Shown: one piece after another, positions 11,801 through 21,127 of the stretch | How positions within the stretch are numbered: position 1 is the stretch's first letter | Layout of the letters: every line of letters starts with the position of its first letter | DNA from: Scalesia atractyloides | Lineage: Eukaryota; Streptophyta; Magnoliopsida; Asterales; Asteraceae | DNA: 64,000 nucleotides | NCBI GenBank assembly: GCA_947069175.1 | Contig: CAMTDV010000007.1 | Span: 48,016,681 to 48,080,680 of the forward strand | Direction: 5' to 3' | Translations under genes and position numbers: made by a program | The notes under the pieces: model-generated | What the model was told of the DNA's origin: nothing | Seen by the model: the letters and a program-made list of their open reading frames with translations, nothing else | Databases searched by the model: none

Positions 11801-12240
11801 CACATGACTCACCATATCCGAAAACAATGATTGGGATAGCTTATAATTTGCATTTGCCAAAATATCATACCCCAGGTACTGAGTTTTTAAAAGGTATTTC
11901 ATTAAAAGAGGTGGTTTTAGCAGATAGACATATGAGTAGGGTATGAAAGAAAAAAATTCATCTTGGAGGGAAGTGTGGATTAAAATTTGTTGATCCCTCT
12001 AGTTGGGCATCATACCCTCTCTCTATGAATTCTACATGAAGAGTGATCGAGGATGAAAAATCTTTTAGAAAATCTTTTGAGCAGATGATCTTTATGATTA
12101 AAAAGGATAATTTGATGATGGGTGTTATGGTAACGTAAAAGGAAAAAACCCTTGTTATTCAAGGGTTTTCTTAGGGTATATGAAACAGTGGTGATGAAGT
12201 GGCCAATGGTTACATTTTAAGTGACATGGCAACCTTCCAT
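8846..12240 (-). pseudogene. CopB post-pol accessory ORF, broken
   Basis: Minus-strand reading pieces follow the same order as the CopA post-pol ORF. They include YLGYDILANANYKLSQSLF (11,800-11,900), a Thr/Pro-rich middle, an ERVSKIESSVDEVKDMM coiled-coil-like piece (10,800-10,860), MKEEMVAANFGSMQSMSRW (9,410-9,470), and a C-terminal block ending at 8,846 (LELERDPNDYFSMKFEHQF). The relative in CopA has VAANYGSARSVARW and LELQRDFEDMCMNFELQF at the matching places. No domain of known function, transmembrane helix or protease motif was recognised. Several frameshifts and stops break it. Sireviruses often have an ORF in this place; function is unknown. Confidence 0.7.
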
Positions 12241-12850
12241 TTACGTGAAACAAAACTCTGTTTATTTAAAGGTCTGTTTCACTTGAAATTGGGCCCAGTG
12301 AGAAAACCTTTTGACGAAGTAATGGAAGTCTGTTAGGCAATGATTTGTTTTATATATTGAACCCTTCTTGTTGTTAAACAAATGTTAGAATATAAAACAG
12401 TGGTTGGTACATCTGTTGACTTTGGTCAACAGATGGATGAAAATAGATTTTTAAAACCATTGCTGGGTTAAAAACAATATTTTGTGAGAACACAGTGGTT
12501 GCTTTTTTCAAACGGTGATTTTGACTTTGGTCAGACAGACTTTTAAACCACTAAATAGTGTTTACTCTTTTAAAAAAGAGTTTTTATTTTTGGTGATTTT
12601 TGAACAATCCTTTTAAATGATTTTAAACAAGATTTTGAAATTTTCAAAATAATATATCAACTTTTATTTTTGAAAAAATATTTTTTATTTTTATTTTTTT
12701 GTATTTGTTTATTGGTTTTTGCAAGGGGTATCCACTGTGTGAAGTTTTTACTTGCAAACAGATGTTCCCTACAGAAACAATAATGGCTCAGTTTGGAAAT
12801 AAATCCAAAGCCTCTATGGTTTTGGTCTTTTCGTCTATTTGATTATCTCT
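12241..12850 (-). other. CopB non-coding spacer before the accessory ORF
   Basis: No gene is supported. The tract is AT-rich, has many CCACTG/CAGTGG words, and contains most of a block (12,275-13,013) that recurs at 17,421-18,160 inside CopA. In CopB it lies between the gag-like region and the post-pol ORF, so the whole pol region expected here is missing. Confidence 0.6.
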
Positions 12851-13013
12851 TTAGGAATGGTCTTTTGTAAGGAATAGATTTTGAACTATCTCCATCAGCT
12901 GCTGTTGGCTTTCTGCAAGTGCTTCGACCCTTGGATCAACCACAGTTTGACCATTTCCAATGAGTTGACCGTACCCATGAGGATGTTTGTTTATCCTTGG
13001 CTTTTGAGGCAAC
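12275..13013. repeat. Block shared with the CopA integrase (copy 1)
   Basis: This block matches 17,421-18,160 in the same chromosomal orientation at roughly nine in ten bases by eye. Because CopA and CopB lie in opposite directions, the copy in CopA is antisense relative to the copy in CopB. Similarity stops abruptly at both ends (TGTTTC on the left, GGCAAC on the right). Confidence 0.8.
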
Positions 13014-14310
13014 TGCACCTTTTCTTCATACATGTATGGTACCATGTTGCAAGGTGGGTGCCCGTAGGCTCTTAGGTGTCTATTAACTTATGAACAGGGT
13101 GCTGGCTCAAAGCTTTTTTAACAAATGTTTAAACATCTTCAAGTTTCTCAGGAGTTGGTTGTGGTGTCCTTTTGAGATGGCCAACTCCTCGACCAACATA
13201 TGTTTTACTTTTGACCTTATTTTTCTTCATGTCATAAGGTTTAAGTTAAAAACATTGTTGAGTCACATGATTGTTTTTGCCCTAGATGGTTCACTCAGAT
13301 CTTGACTCACATATGTTGTTCCCTCTGTTTATGTCATAAGCTTTCAAATGAAAACAATTATTTGCTATATGATTTGTTTTTTCATAGAAACCACAGAACT
13401 GATTTGTGGTTTTGTCTTTCTTATTAACTTTGTCACTCTTTTCTGAAACTGGTGATTGATCATCTATTTGAGAGTTGGTAACAGGAATGACTTTTAGCTT
13501 TGGTGCTTTGAGACCATTAGAGTTTGTGAAATCAATTGGTTCGAAGTTGTCAAGCACATCACAAACAATAGTCCAACTAGGTTTGAACTCATATTTTTCT
13601 TTTTCAGAACTTTGTGATAGATCTGATGGTTTTCCAGATCTTTTAATCATTTGGATCAGCGACTTTACTTATTTACAGCTGAGCTTAGTTGGTATGACTT
13701 CAACTAATTGAGAGATAATGTGACCAATTTCTTTGGAATTTTTGTTTTCAGATTCTTTGTATCCAACTCCAATTTTAACATTGCTCTTTGTTTGTTTGTG
13801 GAGAAGCATCTCAAACCCAACATATGACTCTACCCAAGTTTACAGTTGATTTCGGTAGATTCAAACTCTTTTTTGCAGCTTTGATAATTTCCTAATCATA
13901 GTTTGAAGTTGGTCTTTGGTAATCGATGCTTCATATTTTAAACTACTGATTTATTGGTCCTTTTCGGTTACTCTGGTTTTAAAAACCGTTTTTAGTTTTT
14001 CAAGTACAATTTCACTAACTTGAACCTTTCCCTAAGGTTTTCATTGACCTATTTGATGTTTGCAAATGCAATAACGCATTTTTATAAACATATTTTTTCT
14101 AAGAATATGAGGTGATACTTTAGCAACACCTTCACAACCAGTGAAACTTTTGGGATCAAGACCTTCTATACTTCGTTTACCATCATTTTAACAAACATCA
14201 ATTTGTACTAGGTTGGTTGCATTCCCATCATTTTCAGCATGATTTTCTCCAACAGTCACTTCTTTCTTGGGCTCACTTTCTCCTACAGTAGACTCAAATG
14301 CCATGAAAGA
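12851..14310 (-). pseudogene. CopB gag distal part (coiled-coil and second Cys/His motif)
   Basis: Minus-strand reading begins at 14,310 with SFMAFESTVGESEPKKEVTV. It continues the CopB gag reading that stops at 25,702, where CopA has CFMALDT at the matching place. A helical, Lys/Glu-rich stretch follows (about 13,790-14,000). Next is a second Cys/His motif, FCGFYEKTNHIANNCF, near 13,350-13,395, in which the second Cys of CX2C is Tyr. The last readable part is NKHPHGYGQLIGNGQ (12,950-12,995). Stops and shifts are frequent. Confidence 0.7.
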
Positions 14311-14959
14311 TGTTGGATCTATTGAACCTTATAAAAGAACAGATGATTGAAAAGCCAAAAGAATCTATAACATATGATCCTTCATAATAAAGATCTACTA
14401 CTCTAAACTCTGTTGGGAATAAAGAACTATTCACAAGATCTGGTATGATAAAGCTCTACTAGAAGTAAAGGTCTGTTAGAGACAAACTCTGATAAAGAAC
14501 CAAAGAACTGTTATGGCAAAGGTCTACTGAAGACCAACATATGATATCTTAGTAGTAGTTATCAACAAACTTTATATTGTATTTTAATGTAATAGTGTTT
14601 AGGTCTAACAGTGTTTAGAGTTTGTTTAGCTTGTTAAATGTCACTTTCATAGTGACGTCAGCCAAAGATACTCAGTGGTTTGAAATGTACTATAAATAGA
14701 ATAGTGCTTGTACTGTTCTACCTATCACTTTACTTCTACAAATTCTGTACGAACACATTAGAGTGTCTTAGGCTGAGGGGGAGTTTGTAAATTGCATGCA
14801 TATGTGATTATATTTACAAAAGCATGTTAATGAAAACAATCTTTCTATTTTTGTGATTCCAAAGTTTACATAATTCCACTGCACTGTTTCATAGATTTTA
14901 TATCTTCTTACATTGATTTCATCTAACAATCACGTCAATATCAAACTCAGATCCTAAAA
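14311..14959 (+). repeat. CopA 5' LTR
   Basis: It starts TGTTGGAT and ends near ATCCTAAAA, where ATCCTAACA would be expected, just before the primer site. It contains TGACGTCA (14,653-14,660), TATAAATA (14,691-14,698) and the family block GGCTGAGGGGGAGTTTGTAA near 14,772-14,791. The same block occurs in the CopB LTR. Length equals that of the 3' LTR. Confidence 0.9.
14653..14698 (+). promoter_or_regulatory. CopA LTR promoter: TGACGTCA plus TATA box
   Basis: The palindrome TGACGTCA is a known binding site type for plant bZIP (TGA) factors. It lies about 30 bp upstream of TATAAATA. The upstream context CACTTTCATAGTGACGT is kept in the 3' LTR (25,395-25,402). It is also nearly kept in the minus-strand solo LTR at 4,948-5,706 (CACTTTCATGGTGACGT) and partly in the CopB LTR (CACTATCAAGGTGATGT). 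This is probably the transcription control region of the family. Confidence 0.65.
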
Positions 14960-14961
14960 AT

Positions 14962-14973
14962 TGGTATCAGAGC
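14962..14973 (+). other. CopA primer binding site (tRNA-iMet)
   Basis: TGGTATCAGAGC follows the 5' LTR within a few bases. It is the standard plant initiator-Met primer site that starts minus-strand DNA synthesis. It fixes the LTR edge and the plus orientation. Confidence 0.9.
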
Positions 14974-15119
14974 TTGGTTGTTCAAATTTGATTTAACAAT
15001 CAATTTGATATAAACTGATCAGCTTTCATTGTTAATTTGTTTGTTCATTTTTATTGAAAACAGAGTAAAAGTTTATTTACATTCAAAGTTTTTAAACAAA
15101 AACTTGTTTGCAAACAATC

Positions 15120-16240
15120 AGAATATCTCAAAATCCACAAGATCCACACCGCACTGGCACCATGTACAAACCGCCGATACTTGTCGGATCGGAGTACAAC
15201 ATCTAGCAACGTCGGGTGGGTCACATACTTGCACAACTAGTTGCTGGAAATCGGTTATCTTCGGACCACATGCTCTGATGGTACCGAGTACCAAGACCCA
15301 AAAGTTCAAGTTCCAAAGAGTCCTAAACATTACTCCGAGCAAGATTTTCGGAAAAATGAGCTAGATACTAAGGCATTTAGCATCGTCGCAACTACTTAAC
15401 CTAATGATATCTATGTTGACCTGTTGCATTGCAACAGTGTAAAGGAGTTACGGTATGCTCTAAAAGAACAATTTGGTGACACTGAAGAAGTTATTGAAAA
15501 TAACAGAGAAGTTTTGAACCAACAGTACCAAACATTTTGTCATGTGAAAGGAGAATCATTAACTCAACAATTTGAATGGTTTAGTTGTCTAATTAGTGAG
15601 TTAAAACTGGTAGATGTTAATTTTGCAAATTCTACTTTGAATAGTCGATTTCTTATATCACTACCAGATAAATGGGACACTATTGCTTTTGTAACCAGAA
15701 ATTATGTTAGGTTTAAGGAGATGAGTTTGACTCAGCTTCATGGTAGGCTTCTCACTTATGAGAGAGAGCTTAACCAGAAAAAAGAAGCTACAAAAGTCAA
15801 GAAAAGTGGCTGATGACTATTCCTTTGGTTATACAACACTTTTTGGTCAAGAAGAAACTCTGGTAGTAGCAAGGAACAGAGTTATGATCATTTTATTAAC
15901 ATAATATATGGTGAAAATTTCAACTTTGATTCTTGCTCACCCAAGTTTTCTTTTGCTGCAAATGGGAAAACCAAGTTTCTAACAACTTACCATTTGAACT
16001 AAATGATCTTCAACACTTTGATCCAACTGATTTAGAAGAAATAGACATATTACACTAACTGGCATTGCTGAGTGTTAGGACCAGCAAGTTCTATCAAAGA
16101 ATTGGTAGAAAATTTTCAGGGTTGCATGGAGGGTTAAAAGTTGGGTTGGATAAGTCAAAGATTAATGCAACAAGTGTAATAGGCTAGGTCATTTTGCTAG
16201 GGAGTGTAGAGTCAAACAATGGTCAATTATCACACACCCA
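15120..16240 (+). pseudogene. CopA gag (UBN2 type) with zinc knuckle, broken
   Basis: Gag builds the particle. The readable core at 15,424-15,813 (LHCNSVKELRYALKEQFGD, then LNSRFLISLPDKWDTIAF and LTQLHGRLLTYERELNQKK) matches the copia gag-polypeptide family and the CopB gag at 26,740-27,020. An intact CX2CX4HX4C knuckle, CNKCNRLGHFAREC, is encoded at about 16,166-16,207 but in a different frame from the core. The N-terminal part at 15,120-15,420 is shifted and has stops. It is therefore not translatable as one protein. Confidence 0.85.
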
Positions 16241-16258
16241 AGTCCTAGACCTCAAACA

Positions 16259-17420
16259 TTGTCCATTATTTCCAATATACCCTGCTCCTCATATGTAAAC
16301 ACTACTTGTTTTGCACACCCTGTAACCGCTTTTCCAGTTCAGTATGTCCAAACCACTATTCCTAAGATACAGTATGTTCAAGCCCCTAGTCCTCAGGTTC
16401 AAGTGCAAGCTGCACCACAAGTTACATACACCTCTTCTCCTGTAGAGACTAGTCAACAAAGCTTCTTTACACAAATAATTGTTGATTGGAGTAGCTTACC
16501 TGAAGAACTGACTGATGAGAATTTTTCTCTAGTTGTTAATACTAAAAAGAAACATGATTATTTTTGTTTCATGGCACTAGACACTATACTTGAAAGGGAT
16601 GAGTCTGATGAAGTAGTGTTAAATTCTAATGATGTTTGTGATCATGTTGTGGCAGATGTTTTAGAAGAGAAGGTTGGTGAAGAAACTGTGATCTCAGTGT
16701 CAGACCCATGGCAAACAATTATTTGTGAAGGAGAATGTGACTATGCTATGATGGTTGCTGCTAAGGTAGCTTCTACTTGCGTTGATAGTTTATGGTATAT
16801 AGATAGTTGAGGCTCCAGTCACATGATTGGATGTAGAGCCCTACTCAAAGATTTAATGGCACATGGAGGGGGTGATATATCTTTTGGTAACAATTCAAAA
16901 TGGAAGGTGTTAGGGTCAGGGACAATCCAGGCTGGGAAACTCAAGTTTGAACATGTAAATCTTACTGACAATCTGAAATTTAATCTTCTTAGTGTATCTC
17001 AAATGAGTGATAAAGGCTATGGGTAATTCTTTACTAAGAAAACTTGTTAGATTGTTGGGCCAGAAGTGCTTAAAAAGATTGATCAAATCATAGCTGAGAG
17101 CAAAGCATTGCTTGTTGCTCACAGAAGTGGCAATGTGTATGTAGTTGATATGTTAAAAGATAATCCAATGTCCAATGCATGTCTGTTCTCAGTTGCTTCT
17201 AACAAAGTGACAGAACTATGGCATAGAAGACTTGGTCACACAAATCTTAAAACTACTACTACACTCTCCAAACAGAGACTTGTAAGAGGTCTTCCATCAA
17301 AACAATTCACATATGATAAACATTGTGTTTTATGTTTAAAAGGTAAACAACATAAAAGTTCATACTAATCAATTGAAGAGTCCAAAACAAGTCAGTGTTT
17401 GTAATTGCTACATATGGACT
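16259..17420 (+). pseudogene. CopA protease and pre-integrase region, broken
   Basis: A gag-pol linker (16,259-16,800) precedes the protease active site, which reads WYIDS, a stop, then GSSHMIG near 16,793-16,830. The copia D-S-G site is thus split by a stop codon. The usual LKFNLLSVSQM block follows (16,974-17,006). The integrase zinc-binding domain is readable at 17,218-17,360: ELWHRRLGHTN, then CVLCLKGKQH. The start of the catalytic core (LLHMDLF) ends at 17,420, where foreign sequence begins. Confidence 0.85.
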
Positions 17421-18160
17421 TGTTTCATTTGAAGTTGGGCCCACTGAGAAAACCTTTTGATGAAGTAATGAAAGTCTGTTAGGCAATGATTTGTTTTATA
17501 TATTGAAATCCATGCTTATTGTTAAACAGATGTTAGAATATAAAACAGTGGTTGGTACATTTTGTTGACTTTGGTCAACAAATGGATGAAAACAGATTTT
17601 TAAAACCATTGTTGGGTTAAAAACAATATTTTGTGAGAACACAATGGTTGCTTTTTGCAAACGGTGGTATTGACTTTGGTCAAACAGACTTTTAAACCAC
17701 TAAACAGTGTTTACTCTTTTAAAAAAGAGTTTTATTTTTGGTGATTTTTGAACAATCCTTTTAAATTATTTAAACAAGATTTTGAAATTTTCAAATAATA
17801 TATTAACTTTTTATTTGAAAAAATAATTTTTGTTTTTATTTTTGTATTTGTATTTGTTTATTGGTTTTGCAAGGGGTATCCATTGTGTGCAGTTTTTACT
17901 TGCAAACAGATGTTCCCTGCAGAACAGTAATGGGTCAGTTTGGAAATAAATCCAAAGCCTCTTTGGTTTTGGTCTTTTCGTCTATTTGATTATCTCTTTA
18001 GGAATGGTCTTTTGTAAGGAATAGATTTTGAACTATCTCCATCAGTTGTTGTTGGCTTTCTACAAGTGCTTTGACCCTTGGATTAACAACAGTTTGATCA
18101 TTTCCAATGAGTTGACCGTACCCATGAGGATGTTTGTTTATCCTTGGCTTGTAAGGCAAC
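17421..18160. repeat. Antisense CopB-like block replacing the CopA integrase core (copy 2)
   Basis: Directly after LLHMDLF the sequence changes to the 740-bp block also present at 12,275-13,013. The integrase reading returns only at about 18,184 with VVERKNRILIEAA. The normal core between these points, including the second catalytic Asp, is absent. The block carries no reading frame that fits copia pol. At the right junction an 18-bp stretch (18,161-18,178) is a near copy of 18,212-18,229, as in templated filler. This is replacement by copied sequence rather than simple insertion. Confidence 0.8.
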
Positions 18161-18530
18161 TTTGATTGAAGCTACCAGAAAAAAATGGGTGGTTGAAAGG
18201 AAAAATAGAATTTTGATTGAAGCTGCTAGAACAATGTTTGTAGACTCAGGTTTACCATTTTCTTTTTGGGGGGAGGCTGTAAACACAGCTTTCTATATAC
18301 AGAACAGAGTTTTAATAACCCCATGCATCAAAAGACTGCTTAGAAATTTTATACAAGATCAAACCTATGATCTCATATTTCAAAATCTTTGGCTGCCCAT
18401 GTTTTCATTCTAAACTTAAAAGATTCAATTTCAAAATTTACAGCCAAAGTTGATTGTGGTTATTTTCTAGGATACTCAACCACTACTAAAGCCTACAGAG
18501 TCTTTAATCAAGGACTATATGTGTGGAAGA
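18161..18530 (+). pseudogene. CopA integrase C-terminal part
   Basis: The reading VVERKNRILIEAARTM then GEAVNTAFYIQNRVLI (18,190-18,320) is the end of the copia integrase core, including the conserved Glu region of the D,D-E triad. A damaged C-terminal domain follows, with DCGYFLGYSTTTKAYRVFN at 18,452-18,508. It lacks the core removed by the 740-bp replacement, so strand transfer activity is not possible. Confidence 0.85.
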
Positions 18531-19080
18531 GACCTTGAATGTAAAGTTCAATGAACTTTCTTCATTAAAAATCCCAACAAATCCTGCTGAACGGTTTGAT
18601 TTAGATAAATTTACATTTGAAGATGAGACTATCAAGACTAACAATGCAGGTACACCACAGTCTTTACATCAAGTTATGGATATTGCATTGTGGTTCCACA
18701 ATACAAAATCATTTCATCCACGAGAGTAACAGATGTTACTAACAATTGTGAAAACTCTACCACTGTTGGATCAATAGTTGTTGATCCTCAAACCTCTTCC
18801 AGCTCATCTAGTCAAACCCCTGTTGACAAAAGTCCATTCTCTGTGAACAATAATCAACCCATCTTTACCCCTATTCCACCTATACCTCTACCTCCATTCC
18901 AAACAGATGTTGGCTCTTCAAAATTGCCAACAGATGTTAGCTCAGATGATTCCCATCTATAGCCTTCACCTCAAATGCCATTGTTCCATATAAGGGAGAT
19001 CTAATCTACCTTAAAACCATCCATCTGACCAAATTATTGGCAACATCAATGAAGGGGTTCTCACAAGAAGTCAATCCCTA
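18531..19080 (+). pseudogene. CopA integrase-RT linker
   Basis: This is a low-complexity region with Ser, Thr and Pro, including SSSSSSQTPVDKSPF (about 18,795-18,840) and two TDV units (FQTDVGSS, LPTDVSS) at 18,897-18,945. In copia elements a variable linker lies here. No fold or activity is recognised and the frame is broken. Confidence 0.6.
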
Positions 19081-20106
19081 CACATTTGTCTTTTTGTTGG
19101 TTTTCTATCACTCACACGCCCTGGCAAGTGCCAAGAGGCACTAAAAGACAACAGTTGTATAGAGGCCATGCAAGAAGAGCTCCTACAGTTCAAAATATAA
19201 TAAGTATGGGAAGTTGTACCATTGCCTCAAGATATTTGTCCAATAGGTACAAAATGGGTCTTCAAGAACAAAACAGATGAAAGGGGCATTATTGTCAAAA
19301 ACAAAGCTAGGCTTGTGGTTCAAGGCTATAGACAAGAAGAAGGCATTGATTATGATGAAACTTTTGCTCCTGTTGAAGACTGGAGGCTATCAGATTGTTT
19401 TTAGCCTTTGTTGTCAACCAAAACATTAAGGTGTATCAAATGGATATCAAGTGTGCATTCCTATATGGCAAGATCAAGGAAGAGGATATGTATGCCAACC
19501 ACCTGGTTTTGAAGATGCTTTTTATCCAAATCATGTTTACAAGCTAAACAAAGCTTTATATGGATTGAAACAAGCACCTAGAGCCTGGTATGAAACTCTT
19601 TCCACCTTTCTCTTATCCATAGGCTTTACAAGAGGTAAAATTGATAAAACTTTGTTTTTAAAATGGAGAGGAAAGGATTTGATGCTTGTCCAAATTTATG
19701 TGGATGACATGATTTTTGGATCCACATGTAATGCTATGTGTGAAGAGTTTAGAGAGCTCATGACAGTAGAGTTTGAAATGATTGCTATGGGTGAACTCCA
19801 ATGCTTTCTTGGTCTCCAAGTTAAGCAATTGCAAAATGGTACTTTCATTCATCAAAGTAAGCATGTCAAAGAACTACTTACCAAACATCAAAGCTGGTCA
19901 CTATTGATGACAAAGATGACTTGGTTGATCAAACTCTTTATAGAAGCATGATTGGGTCTTTATTGTACCTAACTGCATCTAGGCCAGATATCATGTTTGC
20001 TACATGTGTCTGTGCCAGATCCCAGTCAGCACCTAGGAAGTCAAATCTTATTGTTGTGAAACGGATATTCAGATACATAAAAGGTGCTCATAAACTAGGT
20101 ATCTAG
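19081..20106 (+). pseudogene. CopA reverse transcriptase, broken
   Basis: RT motifs follow the copia order. They are EAMQEELLQFK (19,166-19,198), GTKWVFKNKTDERGI (19,246-19,290), RLVVQGYRQEEGIDYDETF (19,310-19,367), ALYGLKQAPRAWYE (19,553-19,594) and the intact catalytic YVDDM (near 19,697-19,711). The thumb and connection follow at 19,921-20,106 (YRSMIGSLLYLTASRPDIMF). At least three frameshifts split it, near 19,185, 19,395 and 19,890. The catalytic Asp pair is still present. Confidence 0.9.
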
Positions 20107-20551
20107 TATCCTGCTAATGGAAATATTGAGCTTTAAGGTTACTCAGATAGTGACTTTGCTGGATGCCATGCCACAAGGAAGTTAACTTCAGGAGGTTGTC
20201 AATTTCTAGTTAATTGCTTAGTTTCTTGGCAAAGTAAAAAGCAAGTTGTAGTTTCAACATCAACAGCTGAGGCTGAGTATATTGTTGCTGCAAGTTGCAC
20301 TTCTCAACTCCTATGGCTTCAAAATCAATTGTTGGATTTTGGTGACTCCTCTCATGTTAGATAGTCAAGCAGCTAAAAACATCATTAAAAATCTAGTTTC
20401 ACATTCCACAACCAAGCACGTTAACATAAGACATCACTTTGTGAGGGATTGCTATGAAAAATGTTTGATTTCTCTGCATCATGTTCCAACTAAGGATCAG
20501 CTAGCAGATGTTCTAACAAAAGCTTTAGATACATCTACTTTTGAAGCTTGA
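20107..20551 (+). pseudogene. CopA RNase H, broken
   Basis: The reading YSDSDFAGCHATRKLTSGG (20,139-20,196), then STSTAEAEYIVAASC (20,255-20,299) and HVNIRHHFVRDCYEK (about 20,417-20,461) is the copia RNase H. It ends with the conserved tail VPTKDQLADVLTKALDTSTF near 20,483-20,543. Three frame changes and one stop break it. It is the end of pol. Confidence 0.9.
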
Positions 20552-21127
20552 TCTCTAGGATTGGCATGCTTAACATGGATTAAAAGCAAACTTTTCTTTT
20601 CCATGAATAAAAAGGATTAAAATGTTTTTAGAAAAATAAAAAATCCATCCTTAAAAATAGCTAAAATTGAAATTTTTCAATAACTCCTAAATTCTGTTCC
20701 AAACCACTGTTTCTCAAAAACCTTTGTTTTAGCTTTTAAAATCTATCCACTGCTAAATGTAACCTCTACTATCCATATCCACTGTTCACATCCACTGATG
20801 GGCTAGCCCATTGTTTTGCTTAATCCACTGATATCTATCCTCTGATAGAGTAAAGTCTCCACTAGTCATGAGCACTATTCTCAACCACTGTTGGTACCCC
20901 AGGTTTCCCTAACAACTGTCATCCATTATCCATCAGAGGTTACACATGTACAGATGATTAGCCAATAGATCTTTGAAACCGCTGCCACGTCAGCATTCAC
21001 TTTTTCTCCTTTATATATCACTGTTCCATCCAAATAGAGTTTTTACTTACCGTCTCGAATTCAAAATTCTTAAAGGCGGTTTCCATTACTCTCATCTTCT
21101 TCATTACTCCTCACTTCCATCCAGATC
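20552..21127 (+). other. CopA spacer with CCACTG words between pol and accessory ORF
   Basis: This stretch has no gene. It is rich in CCACTG words (for example near 20,703, 20,746, 20,779, 20,793, 20,822 and 20,895). It ends in promoter-like sequence. The 576 bp separate the end of RNase H from the ATG of the accessory ORF. Confidence 0.6.
20981..21020 (+). promoter_or_regulatory. Candidate internal promoter for the CopA accessory ORF
   Basis: GCCACGTCAGC (20,984-20,994), with an ACGT core of the bZIP type, lies about 18 bp before TTTATATATC (21,010-21,019), a TATA-like box. The ATG of the accessory ORF follows about 110 bp later at 21,128, after a CT-rich leader. This layout suggests a separate transcript for the accessory ORF. 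It is inferred from motifs only. Confidence 0.45.

Noticed and set aside
14962..14973. tRNA gene fragment
   Set aside because: The iMet-like words at all five sites are primer binding sites next to LTR ends; no cloverleaf surrounds them.
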